This document shows positions 7,025 to 15,505 of a stretch of 64,000 nucleotides of DNA, piece after piece (position 1 is the first letter of the stretch; each line of letters opens with the position of its first letter). Position numbers and translations under genes: made by a program. The notes below the pieces were generated by a model. That model ran no database searches. It saw only the letters and a list, made by a program, of their open reading frames with translations, and had not been told where the DNA came from. The stretch covers positions 2,108,001 through 2,172,000 of the forward strand of contig NZ_CP150233.1 of assembly GCF_037974265.1 (NCBI RefSeq). Direction: 5' to 3'. The DNA comes from Paenibacillus sp. FSL R5-0623. GTDB taxonomy: Bacteria; Bacillota; Bacilli; Paenibacillales; Paenibacillaceae.

Positions 7025-8452
7025 ATGAGCCTGGAAGATTTGAATGAACGTGTGAAGAAAGATCTAGCTTATTTGTCATTTGGTGGTTCGAACTGGGTAC
7101 GCCCAAGAGAACATGCGGATGGTCATGTCTATGATGTTGTCATTGTAGGCGGAGGCCAGAGTGGATTAGGGGCGGCATTTGGACTTCTTCGTGAACGAAT
7201 CTCCAATATTCTCGTTATTGACGAGAATACCTCAGGCCTTGAAGGGCCTTGGGAGACTTATGCGCGTATGGTTACTTTGCGTACACCCAAGCATCTGACT
7301 TCCATCGATCTGGGTATTCCTTCGTTAACCTTTCGCTCATGGTGGGAAGCACAGGTGGGGCCTGAAGGTTGGGAAGAGGTAGACAAGATCCCGCGTGGAG
7401 ACTGGATGAATTATTTGCGCTGGTATCGGGAAGTATTGAATCTGCCTGTTCTTAATGAGATAGAATTGACGCTTGTTGAGCCTATGGAGAACGGAATACA
7501 TCGACTTCATGTGAATAAGGCAGGAACTCAGATGGACGTTATCCTTGCTCGCAAAGTAGTGTTTGCTACGGGAATACAAGGTGGTGGAGAGTGGCATGTG
7601 CCATCCATGATTGCGGATAGATTACCTCGGGATCGGTATGCCCATACGTCGGAAGCGATTGATTTTGATCGATTGAAAGGTAAAAGGGTGGCTGTGCTTG
7701 GCGGCGGTGCCTCTGCATTCGATAATGCGAGTTATGCCCTTGCCACGGGTGTGGCGGAAGCTCATGTATTTGTACGGCGGGAACAACTGCCTAGTGTTAA
7801 TCCCATTCGTCAGATGGAACAATCCGGTATGATTGAGCGATATCACGCTCTTCCGGTTGCGGATAAATATGAAGTGATCTCTCATTTCTTCAAATTCAAT
7901 CAACCGCCAACCAACGATACGTTTAATCGTGCGGCAGCCTGGCCTGGATTCGAACTACATTTGAATTCGCCTTGGCTGAGTGTAGAAGCGACGGACCAAG
8001 GTGCGATTGTGCACACGGCAAAGGGAGCATTTACGTTTGATTTTCTGATTATTAGCACAGGTCTGCTTAGTGATCCGGCACTCCGTCCTGAACTGAAGCT
8101 TGTGGAGCCATACATCGCGCGCTGGGAGGACTGTTATCAGGCTCCGCCAGAGCATCGCAATGCATTGCTGGATGCACATCCTTACCTGAGTTCTGGGTTT
8201 GCAATGACCAGCAGGAGTGAACAGGGTGAGAAACCGTTGCATGGACTGTTTGTATTCAACTACTCTGCACTTGCCAGCTGTGGTCTGTCGGCATCGGCAA
8301 TATCGGGAACCAAGAGCGCAGTGCCGAAACTAGTCTCTGCGATAGCCGATCAGTTGTTCCTCGATGATCGGGAGATTATTTTGCAGCAATTCTATGCGTA
8401 TGAAGAAGAGGAATTTACGGCTACATGGGTGAAAAGTGGTGCCCTCGGCTAA
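7025..8452 (+). CDS. FAD/NAD(P)-binding oxidoreductase (flavin monooxygenase-like)
   Basis: A 475-residue flavoprotein with two Rossmann motifs. The FAD site is VVIVGGGQSGLGAAFGL (about residues 38-54); the NAD(P) site is VAVLGGGASAFDNA (about 222-235). Between them is FATGIQGGG, the ATG-type motif seen in flavin monooxygenases and lysine N-hydroxylases; a second one, ISTGL, follows later. This order is that of class B flavin monooxygenases and related putative oxidoreductases, which oxygenate small organic substrates using NADPH. The gene stands alone between terminators, so context gives no substrate. The ribosome site AAAGGG lies about 11 bases before ATG 7025. Confidence 0.82.
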   Translation: MSLEDLNERVKKDLAYLSFGGSNWVRPREHADGHVYDVVIVGGGQSGLGAAFGLLRERISNILVIDENTSGLEGPWETYARMVTLRTPKHLTSIDLGIPSLTFRSWWEAQVGPEGWEEVDKIPRGDWMNYLRWYREVLNLPVLNEIELTLVEPMENGIHRLHVNKAGTQMDVILARKVVFATGIQGGGEWHVPSMIADRLPRDRYAHTSEAIDFDRLKGKRVAVLGGGASAFDNASYALATGVAEAHVFVRREQLPSVNPIRQMEQSGMIERYHALPVADKYEVISHFFKFNQPPTNDTFNRAAAWPGFELHLNSPWLSVEATDQGAIVHTAKGAFTFDFLIISTGLLSDPALRPELKLVEPYIARWEDCYQAPPEHRNALLDAHPYLSSGFAMTSRSEQGEKPLHGLFVFNYSALASCGLSASAISGTKSAVPKLVSAIADQLFLDDREIILQQFYAYEEEEFTATWVKSGALG

Positions 8453-8476
8453 ATGAAAACACTGCATAAGTTAGTG

Positions 8477-8508
8477 AACGTGTGGCATCTGATGCTGCAC
8501 GTTTTTTT
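8477..8508 (+). terminator. Rho-independent terminator
   Basis: Stem AACGTGTGGCAT/ATGCTGCACGTT with a CTG loop, followed by seven T residues. It ends the flavoprotein gene. Confidence 0.85.
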
Positions 8509-8590
8509 AATTTTTACAGGATGAAGGTTACACTTGCCTCTAATTTGTTGTAAAATGTCGGTTGGAACATGTTAAAGGCAGGGATAATAG

Positions 8591-9076
8591 ATGAATGAAA
8601 TGAACTATGAACAATTTAGAGCTCACTTGAAGAAAGCGTCGCGTAAACGAAATGTACCTTTGATTAAGATCGTAGCATTTCAAGAGAAATACATGAAGAT
8701 TGAAGAAGTTCAATTTTACGATGTGGAACAAAATCATATGAGTGTTCAGGCCTGCAATACGTTGTGGATGCATCTGGAGAATAAATCGTTCCGTAATATG
8801 GTGTCCCAACATTTGCAGTTTTATAGAGACATGGAGAACCTGGGTCGGCATTCCTTTGAGAATCTGATCAAAGAACTATATGATACGTCTGTTCCTGTGC
8901 TGCTCGATTACAATCCCGCTCATTATTACACCTCGGGGCAGCTCGCTGAGATTCTGGTCATGGACGAGGAGAGGCTGGTTGAACAATTGGAGATGGGCCG
9001 ATTCAAGGGGGCTTTTATTAATGAAGAAGGTAAATGGCTTAAACCCAAACCGGATGCAATGGTTGTAGAGTCATAA
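8591..9076 (+). CDS. Unknown protein with a C-terminal excisionase/MerR-like HTH
   Basis: A 161-residue protein with no recognised family. Residues 1-95 are polar and helical. From about 112 the sequence YTSGQLAEILVMDEERLVEQ, followed by an arginine-containing turn and NEEGKWL, resembles the small helix-turn-helix of excisionase/MerR-like DNA-binding domains (usual form YTPGQLAEMLGVSPETVRRWI...GRW). The key helix here is degenerate: acidic residues stand where basic DNA-contacting ones are usual. It may therefore bind protein rather than DNA. It is a single gene flanked by terminators. Confidence 0.6.
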   Translation: MNEMNYEQFRAHLKKASRKRNVPLIKIVAFQEKYMKIEEVQFYDVEQNHMSVQACNTLWMHLENKSFRNMVSQHLQFYRDMENLGRHSFENLIKELYDTSVPVLLDYNPAHYYTSGQLAEILVMDEERLVEQLEMGRFKGAFINEEGKWLKPKPDAMVVES

Positions 9077-9103
9077 ACGCGCATGTAAATCCTATGAATA
9101 GTT

Positions 9104-9151
9104 AAATCCTGCAACGCCGCGCTTGAAGCGCCGGATGCTGCAGGATTTTTA
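9104..9151 (+). terminator. Rho-independent terminator
   Basis: AAATCCTGCA pairs with TGCAGGATTT around an inner GC-rich hairpin (GGCGCTTCAAGCG-type complementarity), followed by TTTT. The rest of the gap to 9345 shows nothing I recognise. Confidence 0.85.
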
Positions 9152-9345
9152 ATGGATATGAAGCGCACGGAATGACATCTTTATGGACAGGGAAACTTCG
9201 TTCGATGAATACTCCAGTCTCTGACGAACTCTAAATCCATCTTTACAAGGATTAGGAGTCCCAGCGATCAGAACGAGGCTCGCGGGCCCGAATAATATTG
9301 ATTAGTGCTGAAGAGCATGAGTTACGTGAGTCGAAAGTTGCGGGT

Positions 9346-9409
9346 TTTTGAAGGTTTTTTAATTATTTTGAATGAAAGTGGTTGTTTTTTGAGGGATTTA
9401 TGATACTAT
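9346..9409 (+). promoter_or_regulatory. fru operon promoter region with phased TTTTGA repeats
   Basis: Three copies of TTTTGA(A/G)NG start at 9346, 9366 and 9387, spaced 20 and 21 bases, i.e. two helical turns. A plausible promoter overlaps the last copy: TTGTTT (9382-9387), 16 bases, TACTAT (9404-9409). DeoR-family repressors bind direct repeats of this kind, so these are candidate FruR operators. The repeats are visible; FruR binding is inferred. Confidence 0.45.
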
Positions 9410-9431
9410 AGAAGCAGTTGGAGGAATGAAG

Positions 9432-10178
9432 ATGCTGACTGAAGAACGATATGCTGCAATTATAGAGCGCTTACATTTACAGGGAATTGTGAAATTACAA
9501 GAACTAGTTGATGTGTTGGGTGCTTCTGAATCAACGATTAGGCGTGACTTGATCGATCTGGAGAGTCGTCAGATGCTCAAACGCATCCACGGCGGTGCCG
9601 CACTGGTGAATGAAAAAACGCTGGAACCGGGCATGGAAGAAAAAACGTTCAAAAACATTCAACAAAAAACGACGATTGCCCGTTTGGCTGCACAGGAGAT
9701 CGAAAATGGCGAATGCATTTATCTGGATGCAGGGACGACAACGTTAGCTATGATTCCTTTTATTGAAGCTAAAGACGTAACGGTTGTAACCAACGGACTT
9801 TCACATGTTGAAGCTTTGGTAAGCAAACGTATTCGCAGTTATTTGCTCGGAGGTATGATGAAAATTCATACCAAAGCAGTCATTGGCAGTATCGCATTAC
9901 AGAACATGGATAATTTCCGTTTTGATAAATGTTTTCTTGGAAGCAATGGAGTTGATCCCGAAATGGGGTATACAACACCGGATCCGGAGGAAGCCTTGAT
10001 TAAAAGGCGTGCACATCAATTGTCGGGAAAATCTTATGTGCTGGCTGATTCCAGCAAAATAGGGGAAATTACTTTTGCCAAATTGTTTGATTTGGAGGAG
10101 GCCGATTTGATTACTGAGCAGATGCCAGAACACTGGCGGCCTGGAATCGCCCAGAAAACTAAAATAATTGAGGGATAA
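9432..10178 (+). CDS. fruR: DeoR/GlpR-family regulator of the fructose operon
   Basis: A 248-residue protein starting MLTEERYAAIIERL, with a DeoR helix-turn-helix over the first 60 residues (LQELVDVLGASESTIRRDLIDLE) and a C-terminal sugar-phosphate sensor domain (YLDAGTTTLAMIPFI, VVTNGLSHVEAL, FLGSNGVD, YVLADSSKIG). Proteins of this type repress PTS sugar operons and are released by the sugar phosphate, probably fructose 1-phosphate here. It is the first gene of fruR-fruK-fruA. ATG 9432 is preferred to ATG 9426 because GGAGG ends at 9424, which would be too close to the latter. Confidence 0.9.
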   Translation: MLTEERYAAIIERLHLQGIVKLQELVDVLGASESTIRRDLIDLESRQMLKRIHGGAALVNEKTLEPGMEEKTFKNIQQKTTIARLAAQEIENGECIYLDAGTTTLAMIPFIEAKDVTVVTNGLSHVEALVSKRIRSYLLGGMMKIHTKAVIGSIALQNMDNFRFDKCFLGSNGVDPEMGYTTPDPEEALIKRRAHQLSGKSYVLADSSKIGEITFAKLFDLEEADLITEQMPEHWRPGIAQKTKIIEG

Positions 10179-10180
10179 CG

Positions 10181-11092
10181 ATGATATATACGATAACACT
10201 TAACCCGTCCATTGATTACATCGTGGAAGTGGATGAGCTAAAACTTGGCGGATTGAATCGAATGAATCGGGATTTGAAGCTCCCTGGCGGCAAAGGCATT
10301 AATGTCTCTCGCATACTGAATCAACTTGGAGCAGATAACACGGCCATTGGTTTCCTTGGTGGATTTACGGGACGTTTCATTAATGACAAGTTGCAAGAAG
10401 ATAACATTCGGACAGACTTTGTCACAATTGCAGACGATACTCGCATTAACATCAAGCTGAAGCATGGAGAAGAGACAGAGATTAATGGTCTTGGACCTGC
10501 AATTAGTGCCGAAGAGGCAGAGCAGTTGCTTCACAGATTGTCTTCATTGGAAAAAGGAGATATTGTCATCCTCTCCGGAAGTGTGCCGCCTTCACTTGGA
10601 ACGGATTTTTATGATCGTCTCATTAAAGTATGCAAGCAAACGGGTGCCGAATTTGTGATTGATACCACTGGCCCTGCGTTAATGGAAGCTCTGGAACATG
10701 CACCATTGCTGGTGAAGCCAAATCATCATGAACTGGCTGAACTGTTCGGTGTAACGATTGATACACGCGAGGAACTGGTGTTATACGGGCGTAAGTTGCT
10801 GGAAGCCGGTGCTAAACATGTGTTGATTTCCATGGCAGGTGAGGGTGCACTATTCATTACCAAAGCGGAAGTTCATCATGCGAATGTGCCAAAAGGCACT
10901 GTGAAAAACTCGGTTGGTGCCGGTGACTCCATGATTGGCGGATTTGTAGGTACTTATGTACAGAGCGGAGATTTGCTGGAAGCTTTCCGCACAGGGGTTG
11001 CATCTGGAAGCGCGACTGCGTTCTCGGATGATCTGGCAACACGTGAATTGATTGATGAACTACGCAATCAAGTGACCATTACGACAATCTAG
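10181..11092 (+). CDS. fruK: 1-phosphofructokinase
   Basis: A 303-residue PfkB-family sugar kinase. It begins with MIYTITLNPSIDYIVEVDEL, the family-specific TLNPSID motif, has the glycine-rich GGKGINVSRIL motif near residues 37-47, and the catalytic NSVGAGDSMIGGF signature near 243-255 (Asp as base, anion hole GAGD). It phosphorylates fructose 1-phosphate with ATP to fructose 1,6-bisphosphate, the step after PTS import. It starts 2 bases after fruR. LacC (tagatose-6-phosphate kinase) is the close alternative family, but the fructose-type PTS gene downstream decides for FruK. Confidence 0.93.
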   Translation: MIYTITLNPSIDYIVEVDELKLGGLNRMNRDLKLPGGKGINVSRILNQLGADNTAIGFLGGFTGRFINDKLQEDNIRTDFVTIADDTRINIKLKHGEETEINGLGPAISAEEAEQLLHRLSSLEKGDIVILSGSVPPSLGTDFYDRLIKVCKQTGAEFVIDTTGPALMEALEHAPLLVKPNHHELAELFGVTIDTREELVLYGRKLLEAGAKHVLISMAGEGALFITKAEVHHANVPKGTVKNSVGAGDSMIGGFVGTYVQSGDLLEAFRTGVASGSATAFSDDLATRELIDELRNQVTITTI

Positions 11093-11144
11093 TTTAAAAG
11101 ACATATAAAAGCTTTTCATTGTAATTGTAATTGTAATGTAGTGA

Positions 11145-11162
11145 GGCCTGCCTATGCAGGCC
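11145..11162 (+). other. Intercistronic hairpin between fruK and fruA
   Basis: Perfect 7-base stem GGCCTGC/GCAGGCC with a CTAT loop and no T-run, so not a classical terminator. Such hairpins often protect the upstream message or set relative expression. Just upstream is a short direct repeat, TGTAAT-TGTAAT-TGTAAT (about 11119-11137). Confidence 0.55.
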
Positions 11163-11188
11163 GACTGAACTTAAGGGAGTGTACCAAG

Positions 11189-13156
11189 ATGAGAATAACA
11201 GACTTGATGATCCAGGAAACAATGATCATGGACCTGCAAGCCACAACCAAAGATGAGGCTATTGATGAACTGATTGCAAGCCTGAACCGAAGCGGACGAA
11301 TTAATGATCCGGTCCTGTTCAAGGAAATGATCTATAAAAGAGAAGCTGAATCGAGCACAGGGATCGGTGGCGGAATTGCGATGCCACATGCCAAGACAAC
11401 AGCAGTGAATGAACCAACGGTTGTATTTGCCAAGAGTAGAAAAGGACTTGATTTTGAAGCGTTGGATGATCAGCCAGCTCATGTGTTCTTCATGATTGCG
11501 GCTCCAGAAGGCGCAGGTAATACCCATCTGCGTACGCTTGCAGCCCTTTCCAGGTTGTTGATTGATAGCGATTTCATCTCACAATTGATGAGTACAGATA
11601 CACCTGCGGAAGTTAGTGCATTGTTTGATGCCAAACAGGCAGAAGCAGCGGAGAAGGAAGTAGCCAAAGAAAAAGCAAAAGCTGAAAAAGCAGCAAATGC
11701 CGCATCGGGCTCCACTAGCAATCAGCAACAGAATACCTCTGGGGTCATTGTAGGTAATGCCAATTCGGAAGATTTTGTTGTTGCGGTTACAGCCTGTCCA
11801 ACCGGTATAGCTCATACGTTTATGGCTGAAGATGCACTTAAAAAGAAAGCTCAGGAAATGGGCATTAATATTCGCGTAGAGACAAACGGCTCTGAAGGAG
11901 CGCAGAATGTTCTCACTGCTGATGAGATCGCTCGTGCTAAAGGGGTTATCGTTGCCGCAGACAAAAATGTGGAGATGGCACGTTTCGATGGCAAACCGGT
12001 ATTGCAAAGACCGGTGAGTGATGGAATTCGTAAATCCGAAGAGCTGATTCGCAAAGCCGTTAACGGTGACGCACCGATCTATCACAGCCAAGGCGGAAAT
12101 GCCAAAGAAGATGGCGCAAACACTGGTAAGATCAGTGTAGGTAGCAAAATCTATAAAGATCTGATGAACGGTATCTCGCATATGCTTCCGTTTGTCGTAG
12201 GTGGAGGAATCCTCCTGGCTATTTCGTTCCTTATTGAACAGCTTGCGGGCGAGGATAATCCCCTCTTCCAGCTGCTTCAAACGATCGGTGGCGGAACAGG
12301 TGCGTTCCACTTCCTCATTCCGGTACTTGCCGGATTTATTGCGATGAGTATTGGTGATCGCCCGGCCCTGATGCCTGGTATGGTCGGTGGATTGATGGCA
12401 GTTAACTCAAACGCCGGTTTCCTTGGTGGTCTGGCTGCCGGTTTCCTGGCGGGTTATGTAGTTATTGGTCTTCGTAAGTTGTTCAAAGGATTGCCAAAAG
12501 CGATTGATGGCTTGAAACCAATCTTGCTGTATCCAGTATTTGGTTTGCTGATCGTGGGTGCCATCAGTTTCTATGTCTTTGATCCAATCTTTGGTTCCCT
12601 GAACACCTGGCTGGTAGATGCACTTGGTAACCTGGGTACAGGTAATGCGGTATTGCTGGGCTTGCTGCTTGGCGGCATGATGTCCATCGATATGGGTGGA
12701 CCATTCAACAAAGCGGCTTACACGTTCGCCATTGGTGTGTTCACATCCAGTGGTAACACAGACGGTGCATGGATGGCAGCGGTTATGGCAGGCGGTATGG
12801 TGCCTCCTCTGGCGATTGCACTTGCAACAACGTTCTTCAAATCCAAATTTACAGAGCAAGAACGCAAATCAGGCCTGACTAACTATGTACTTGGATTTTC
12901 TTTCATTACAGAAGGTGCAATTCCATTTGCTGCGGCTGATCCATTGCGTGTATTGACTTCTTGTATTCTGGGTTCCGCTGTTGCTGGCGGATTGACACAA
13001 TTGTGGAGCATTAATGTGCCAGCTCCGCACGGCGGCATCTTTGTTGCAGCACTGGCGAACCACGCATTATTGTTCCTGCTCGCTGTTGCAATTGGTTCTG
13101 TGATCTCCGGTCTGATTCTGGGACTGTGGAAGAAGTCACCAACGCTTGTGAAGTAA
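11189..13156 (+). CDS. fruA: PTS fructose transporter subunit IIABC
   Basis: A 655-residue three-domain permease. The IIA domain (about 1-150) carries the phosphorylated His in GGGIAMPHAKT. A linker rich in Ala, Lys and Glu (about 150-190) follows. The IIB domain (about 195-295) carries the phosphocysteine in VTACPTGIAHTFMAE. The membrane IIC domain (about 320-655) has multiple hydrophobic segments and the PALMPG and GAIPFAAADPLR motifs. It takes up fructose and phosphorylates it to fructose 1-phosphate. ATG 11189 has AAGGGAG 9 bases upstream and gives the usual MRITDLM start; the earlier in-frame start at 11141 lies in the intercistronic hairpin. Last gene of the fru operon. Confidence 0.95.
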   Translation: MRITDLMIQETMIMDLQATTKDEAIDELIASLNRSGRINDPVLFKEMIYKREAESSTGIGGGIAMPHAKTTAVNEPTVVFAKSRKGLDFEALDDQPAHVFFMIAAPEGAGNTHLRTLAALSRLLIDSDFISQLMSTDTPAEVSALFDAKQAEAAEKEVAKEKAKAEKAANAASGSTSNQQQNTSGVIVGNANSEDFVVAVTACPTGIAHTFMAEDALKKKAQEMGINIRVETNGSEGAQNVLTADEIARAKGVIVAADKNVEMARFDGKPVLQRPVSDGIRKSEELIRKAVNGDAPIYHSQGGNAKEDGANTGKISVGSKIYKDLMNGISHMLPFVVGGGILLAISFLIEQLAGEDNPLFQLLQTIGGGTGAFHFLIPVLAGFIAMSIGDRPALMPGMVGGLMAVNSNAGFLGGLAAGFLAGYVVIGLRKLFKGLPKAIDGLKPILLYPVFGLLIVGAISFYVFDPIFGSLNTWLVDALGNLGTGNAVLLGLLLGGMMSIDMGGPFNKAAYTFAIGVFTSSGNTDGAWMAAVMAGGMVPPLAIALATTFFKSKFTEQERKSGLTNYVLGFSFITEGAIPFAAADPLRVLTSCILGSAVAGGLTQLWSINVPAPHGGIFVAALANHALLFLLAVAIGSVISGLILGLWKKSPTLVK

Positions 13157-13167
13157 CAGATATAAGA

Positions 13168-13207
13168 AACATCTCCTGGGTGAAATTCACTTGGGAGATG
13201 TTTTTTA
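13168..13207 (+). terminator. Terminator of the fru operon
   Basis: AACATCTCC pairs with GGGAGATGTT across a loop, followed by a run of T residues. Confidence 0.9.
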
Positions 13208-13355
13208 TTTCAGCTTTTTCGTCAGGTAGTGGAAAGTTGCTTCCGTATTTGTGTAAAATGCTTATTTAGCTTTTACATTCATGTGTGGTAAACTAAATAT
13301 AATTATATTTTGAAACTATGTTTCGTCTGATGAAACTTATGCAGGAGGAATTGGA

Positions 13356-14144
13356 ATGTCTGATGTAATCAAAAGTCAGGTGCAGAAGCAGTTTGCGAAA
13401 AATGCAGGTAAATACGTGACGAGTTCGGGGCATGCCAAAGGTGAGGATCTCGCGTTGCTCGTGGCTTCATCTCAAGCTACTCCGGATATGAACGTGCTGG
13501 ATATCGCCACAGGGGGAGGGCATGTCGCTAATGCATTGGCTCCGCTTGTTCAGCGGGTGACAGCCCTCGATCTAACGGAAGAAATGCTTCAGGTAGCTGA
13601 ACGATTTATCCAGAGGAATGGACACGGTAATGTAGATTTTGTAGCCGGGGATGCAGAGAAGCTGCCATTCGATGATGATGTCTTTGACCTAGTGACCTGC
13701 CGAATTGCTGCCCACCATTTTCCGGATGTTTCTTCGTTTGTTCATGAGGCATTACGAGTTATGAAGCCCGGTGGAAGGTTGTTATTCATTGACAACGTGG
13801 CACCTGAACGTGATGAGAATGACCAGTTTTACAATGAAGTGGAGAAGTGCCGGGATGCAAGCCATGTTCGAGCATGGCGCAAGACGGAATGGATTCATAT
13901 GCTGGAGTATGCCGGCTTCCGAATGGAAACGATGGTTTCCTTCCAGAAACGCTTTAAGTTTGAAGAATGGTGTAACCGTGCAGCACTGCCGGAACGGGAG
14001 AGAGGGGAGCTTGAAGCAAGCATGTTGAGTGCACCGTCTATCATTAGAAAATTTTTCGATTTTGAAGTGACCAAGAACGGGGAGCTTGACAGCTTCCAAG
14101 GAGAAAGTGTGTATATCCAAGCGATTAAACCGGCTCATATCTGA
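13356..14144 (+). CDS. Class I SAM-dependent methyltransferase (UbiE/MenG-like)
   Basis: A 262-residue methyltransferase with motif I VLDIATGGGHVANAL (about residues 47-61), an acidic end to strand 2 (VTALDLTEEML), GDAEKLPFDDDVFDLVTCR as motif II, and MKPGGRLLFID as motif III. The fold and SAM binding are clear. The substrate is not: relatives include ubiquinone/menaquinone methyltransferases and many uncharacterised YcgJ-like proteins, and this one is not beside quinone genes. An AGGAGG ribosome site precedes ATG 13356. Confidence 0.88.
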   Translation: MSDVIKSQVQKQFAKNAGKYVTSSGHAKGEDLALLVASSQATPDMNVLDIATGGGHVANALAPLVQRVTALDLTEEMLQVAERFIQRNGHGNVDFVAGDAEKLPFDDDVFDLVTCRIAAHHFPDVSSFVHEALRVMKPGGRLLFIDNVAPERDENDQFYNEVEKCRDASHVRAWRKTEWIHMLEYAGFRMETMVSFQKRFKFEEWCNRAALPERERGELEASMLSAPSIIRKFFDFEVTKNGELDSFQGESVYIQAIKPAHI

Positions 14145-14209
14145 TTAGGTAAAGGACCATTTAGCTGAGCGGTTTATGCAACGGTAACAGGATGAATGTG
14201 AATGTTGAT

Positions 14210-14261
14210 AAAATAAAACAAGCAGAGTACCTTGAATAGGTAGTTCTGCTTGTTTTATTTT
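14210..14261. terminator. Bidirectional terminator
   Basis: A 17-base perfect stem (AAAATAAAACAAGCAGA and its complement) gives a T-run in both directions. It serves the methyltransferase on the plus strand and the alcohol dehydrogenase on the minus strand. Confidence 0.9.
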
Positions 14262-14286
14262 GCATATTGATAATCAAAGCGACGGT

Positions 14287-15426
14287 TTAGGGTTTAAGTA
14301 TAACTTTGGTACATTCGTCTTCATGATCGTTGAAAATGCGATACGCATCGCTTGCATTCTCCAGTGAAATCCGATGGGAGATGATCTCGGTTGGATCAAA
14401 TTCACCAGCAGTGATTTTGCGGAACAATTCAGGCATGTAATGTATAACAGGAGCTTGTCCCATTTTGAGATTGATATTGCGTTCAAACAAATTGCCTAAA
14501 GGAAACATGTTGTAGGAAGAGCCATATACACCCGTAAGTTGCAGTGTGCCAAATTTGCGGATCGCTTTCATGCCGATTTCGATCGCACTCAGTGAACCGC
14601 CGTGAAGTTTCAGCTTCTGCCCGATTTCTTCCAGCATGTTCTTTTTACCATCCATACCTACACAATCGATAACAACGTCGGTTCCGCCTTGTGTAATCTC
14701 GCGAATGTGCTCACCCATATCATCGTAATCTTCGAAATTAAAGATCTCTGCATCGTTCAAACGTTTGGCTTTCTCCAGTCGATAGGGCAGGCGATCTACA
14801 GCAATAACGCGTTTGGCACCTTTCATCCAGGCGAACTTCTGTGTCATCAGCCCAATTGGACCGCTTCCGAGTACAGTGACTGTATCTCCCGGTTTAACTC
14901 CGGCATTCTCGACGCTCCAGTAAGCGGTTGGAAGAACATCGGACAGGAACAATAGGGCTTCATCTTCAAGTTCACAGGATTCAGGAATCACAAACGGAGT
15001 GAAGTTCCCGTAGGGAACACGCAATAATTCTGCCTGCCCTCCGGGGTGATTTCCGTAGCGTTCGGTGAACCCAAAATAACCCCCTGTATGAATATCCGGA
15101 TTGCCATTGGAATTATCGCACTGGCTCTCCATGTCATGATTGCAATAGAAGCACTCACCACAAGCGATGTTAAAAGGCAGGACCACACGGTCCCCCTTCT
15201 TCACACGTGTCACTTCCGGACCTACTTCTTCTACAATGCCCATCGGTTCATGACCGATAACATAATCTTTGGCAGCAGGCAAGGCTCCCTGGTAAATATG
15301 CAAATCGGATCCACATATAGCTGTGGAAGTAATACGAACGATAATATCATCCTTCTGTTGCAGTTTGGGATCTTCAACCTCTTTGACTTGAATGTCCTTG
15401 ATTCCCTGAAACGTAACGGCTCTCAT
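14287..15426 (-). CDS. Zinc-dependent alcohol dehydrogenase (formaldehyde-dehydrogenase-like)
   Basis: A 379-residue medium-chain dehydrogenase. Catalytic zinc ligands are expected at the Cys of AICGSDLHIY (about 38) and in GHEPMGIVEEVG (about 59-70). A structural zinc lobe follows, CGECFYCNHDMESQC. The NAD-binding motif is VLGSGPIGL (about 183-191). The length and the insertion after the structural zinc lobe match the glutathione-independent formaldehyde dehydrogenase-like subgroup, so the likely reaction is NAD-dependent oxidation of a small alcohol or aldehyde. It is the last of a minus-strand run SDR, oxalate decarboxylase, ADH with no clear terminator between them. A GGAGGA ribosome site precedes the ATG. 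Confidence 0.88.
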   Translation of the reverse strand: MRAVTFQGIKDIQVKEVEDPKLQQKDDIIVRITSTAICGSDLHIYQGALPAAKDYVIGHEPMGIVEEVGPEVTRVKKGDRVVLPFNIACGECFYCNHDMESQCDNSNGNPDIHTGGYFGFTERYGNHPGGQAELLRVPYGNFTPFVIPESCELEDEALLFLSDVLPTAYWSVENAGVKPGDTVTVLGSGPIGLMTQKFAWMKGAKRVIAVDRLPYRLEKAKRLNDAEIFNFEDYDDMGEHIREITQGGTDVVIDCVGMDGKKNMLEEIGQKLKLHGGSLSAIEIGMKAIRKFGTLQLTGVYGSSYNMFPLGNLFERNINLKMGQAPVIHYMPELFRKITAGEFDPTEIISHRISLENASDAYRIFNDHEDECTKVILKP

Positions 15427-15505
15427 CTTTCATATTCCTCCTTATATAGTGGGATTCTCTGACGATTACCCCATTTCAGCTTAAATGATAGATATACATA
15501 CTAAA

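Noticed and set aside
6829..7047. 72-residue ORF before the flavin monooxygenase-like gene
   Set aside because: AT-rich, low complexity, no ribosome site, and it overlaps the start of the well-supported gene at 7025.
11119..11137. Short TGTAAT tandem repeat before fruA
   Set aside because: Only three copies of a six-base AT-rich unit; no evidence for a role beyond a slippage repeat.
11579..12310. 243-residue minus-strand ORF
   Set aside because: It lies wholly inside fruA in an antisense frame, with no recognisable domain.
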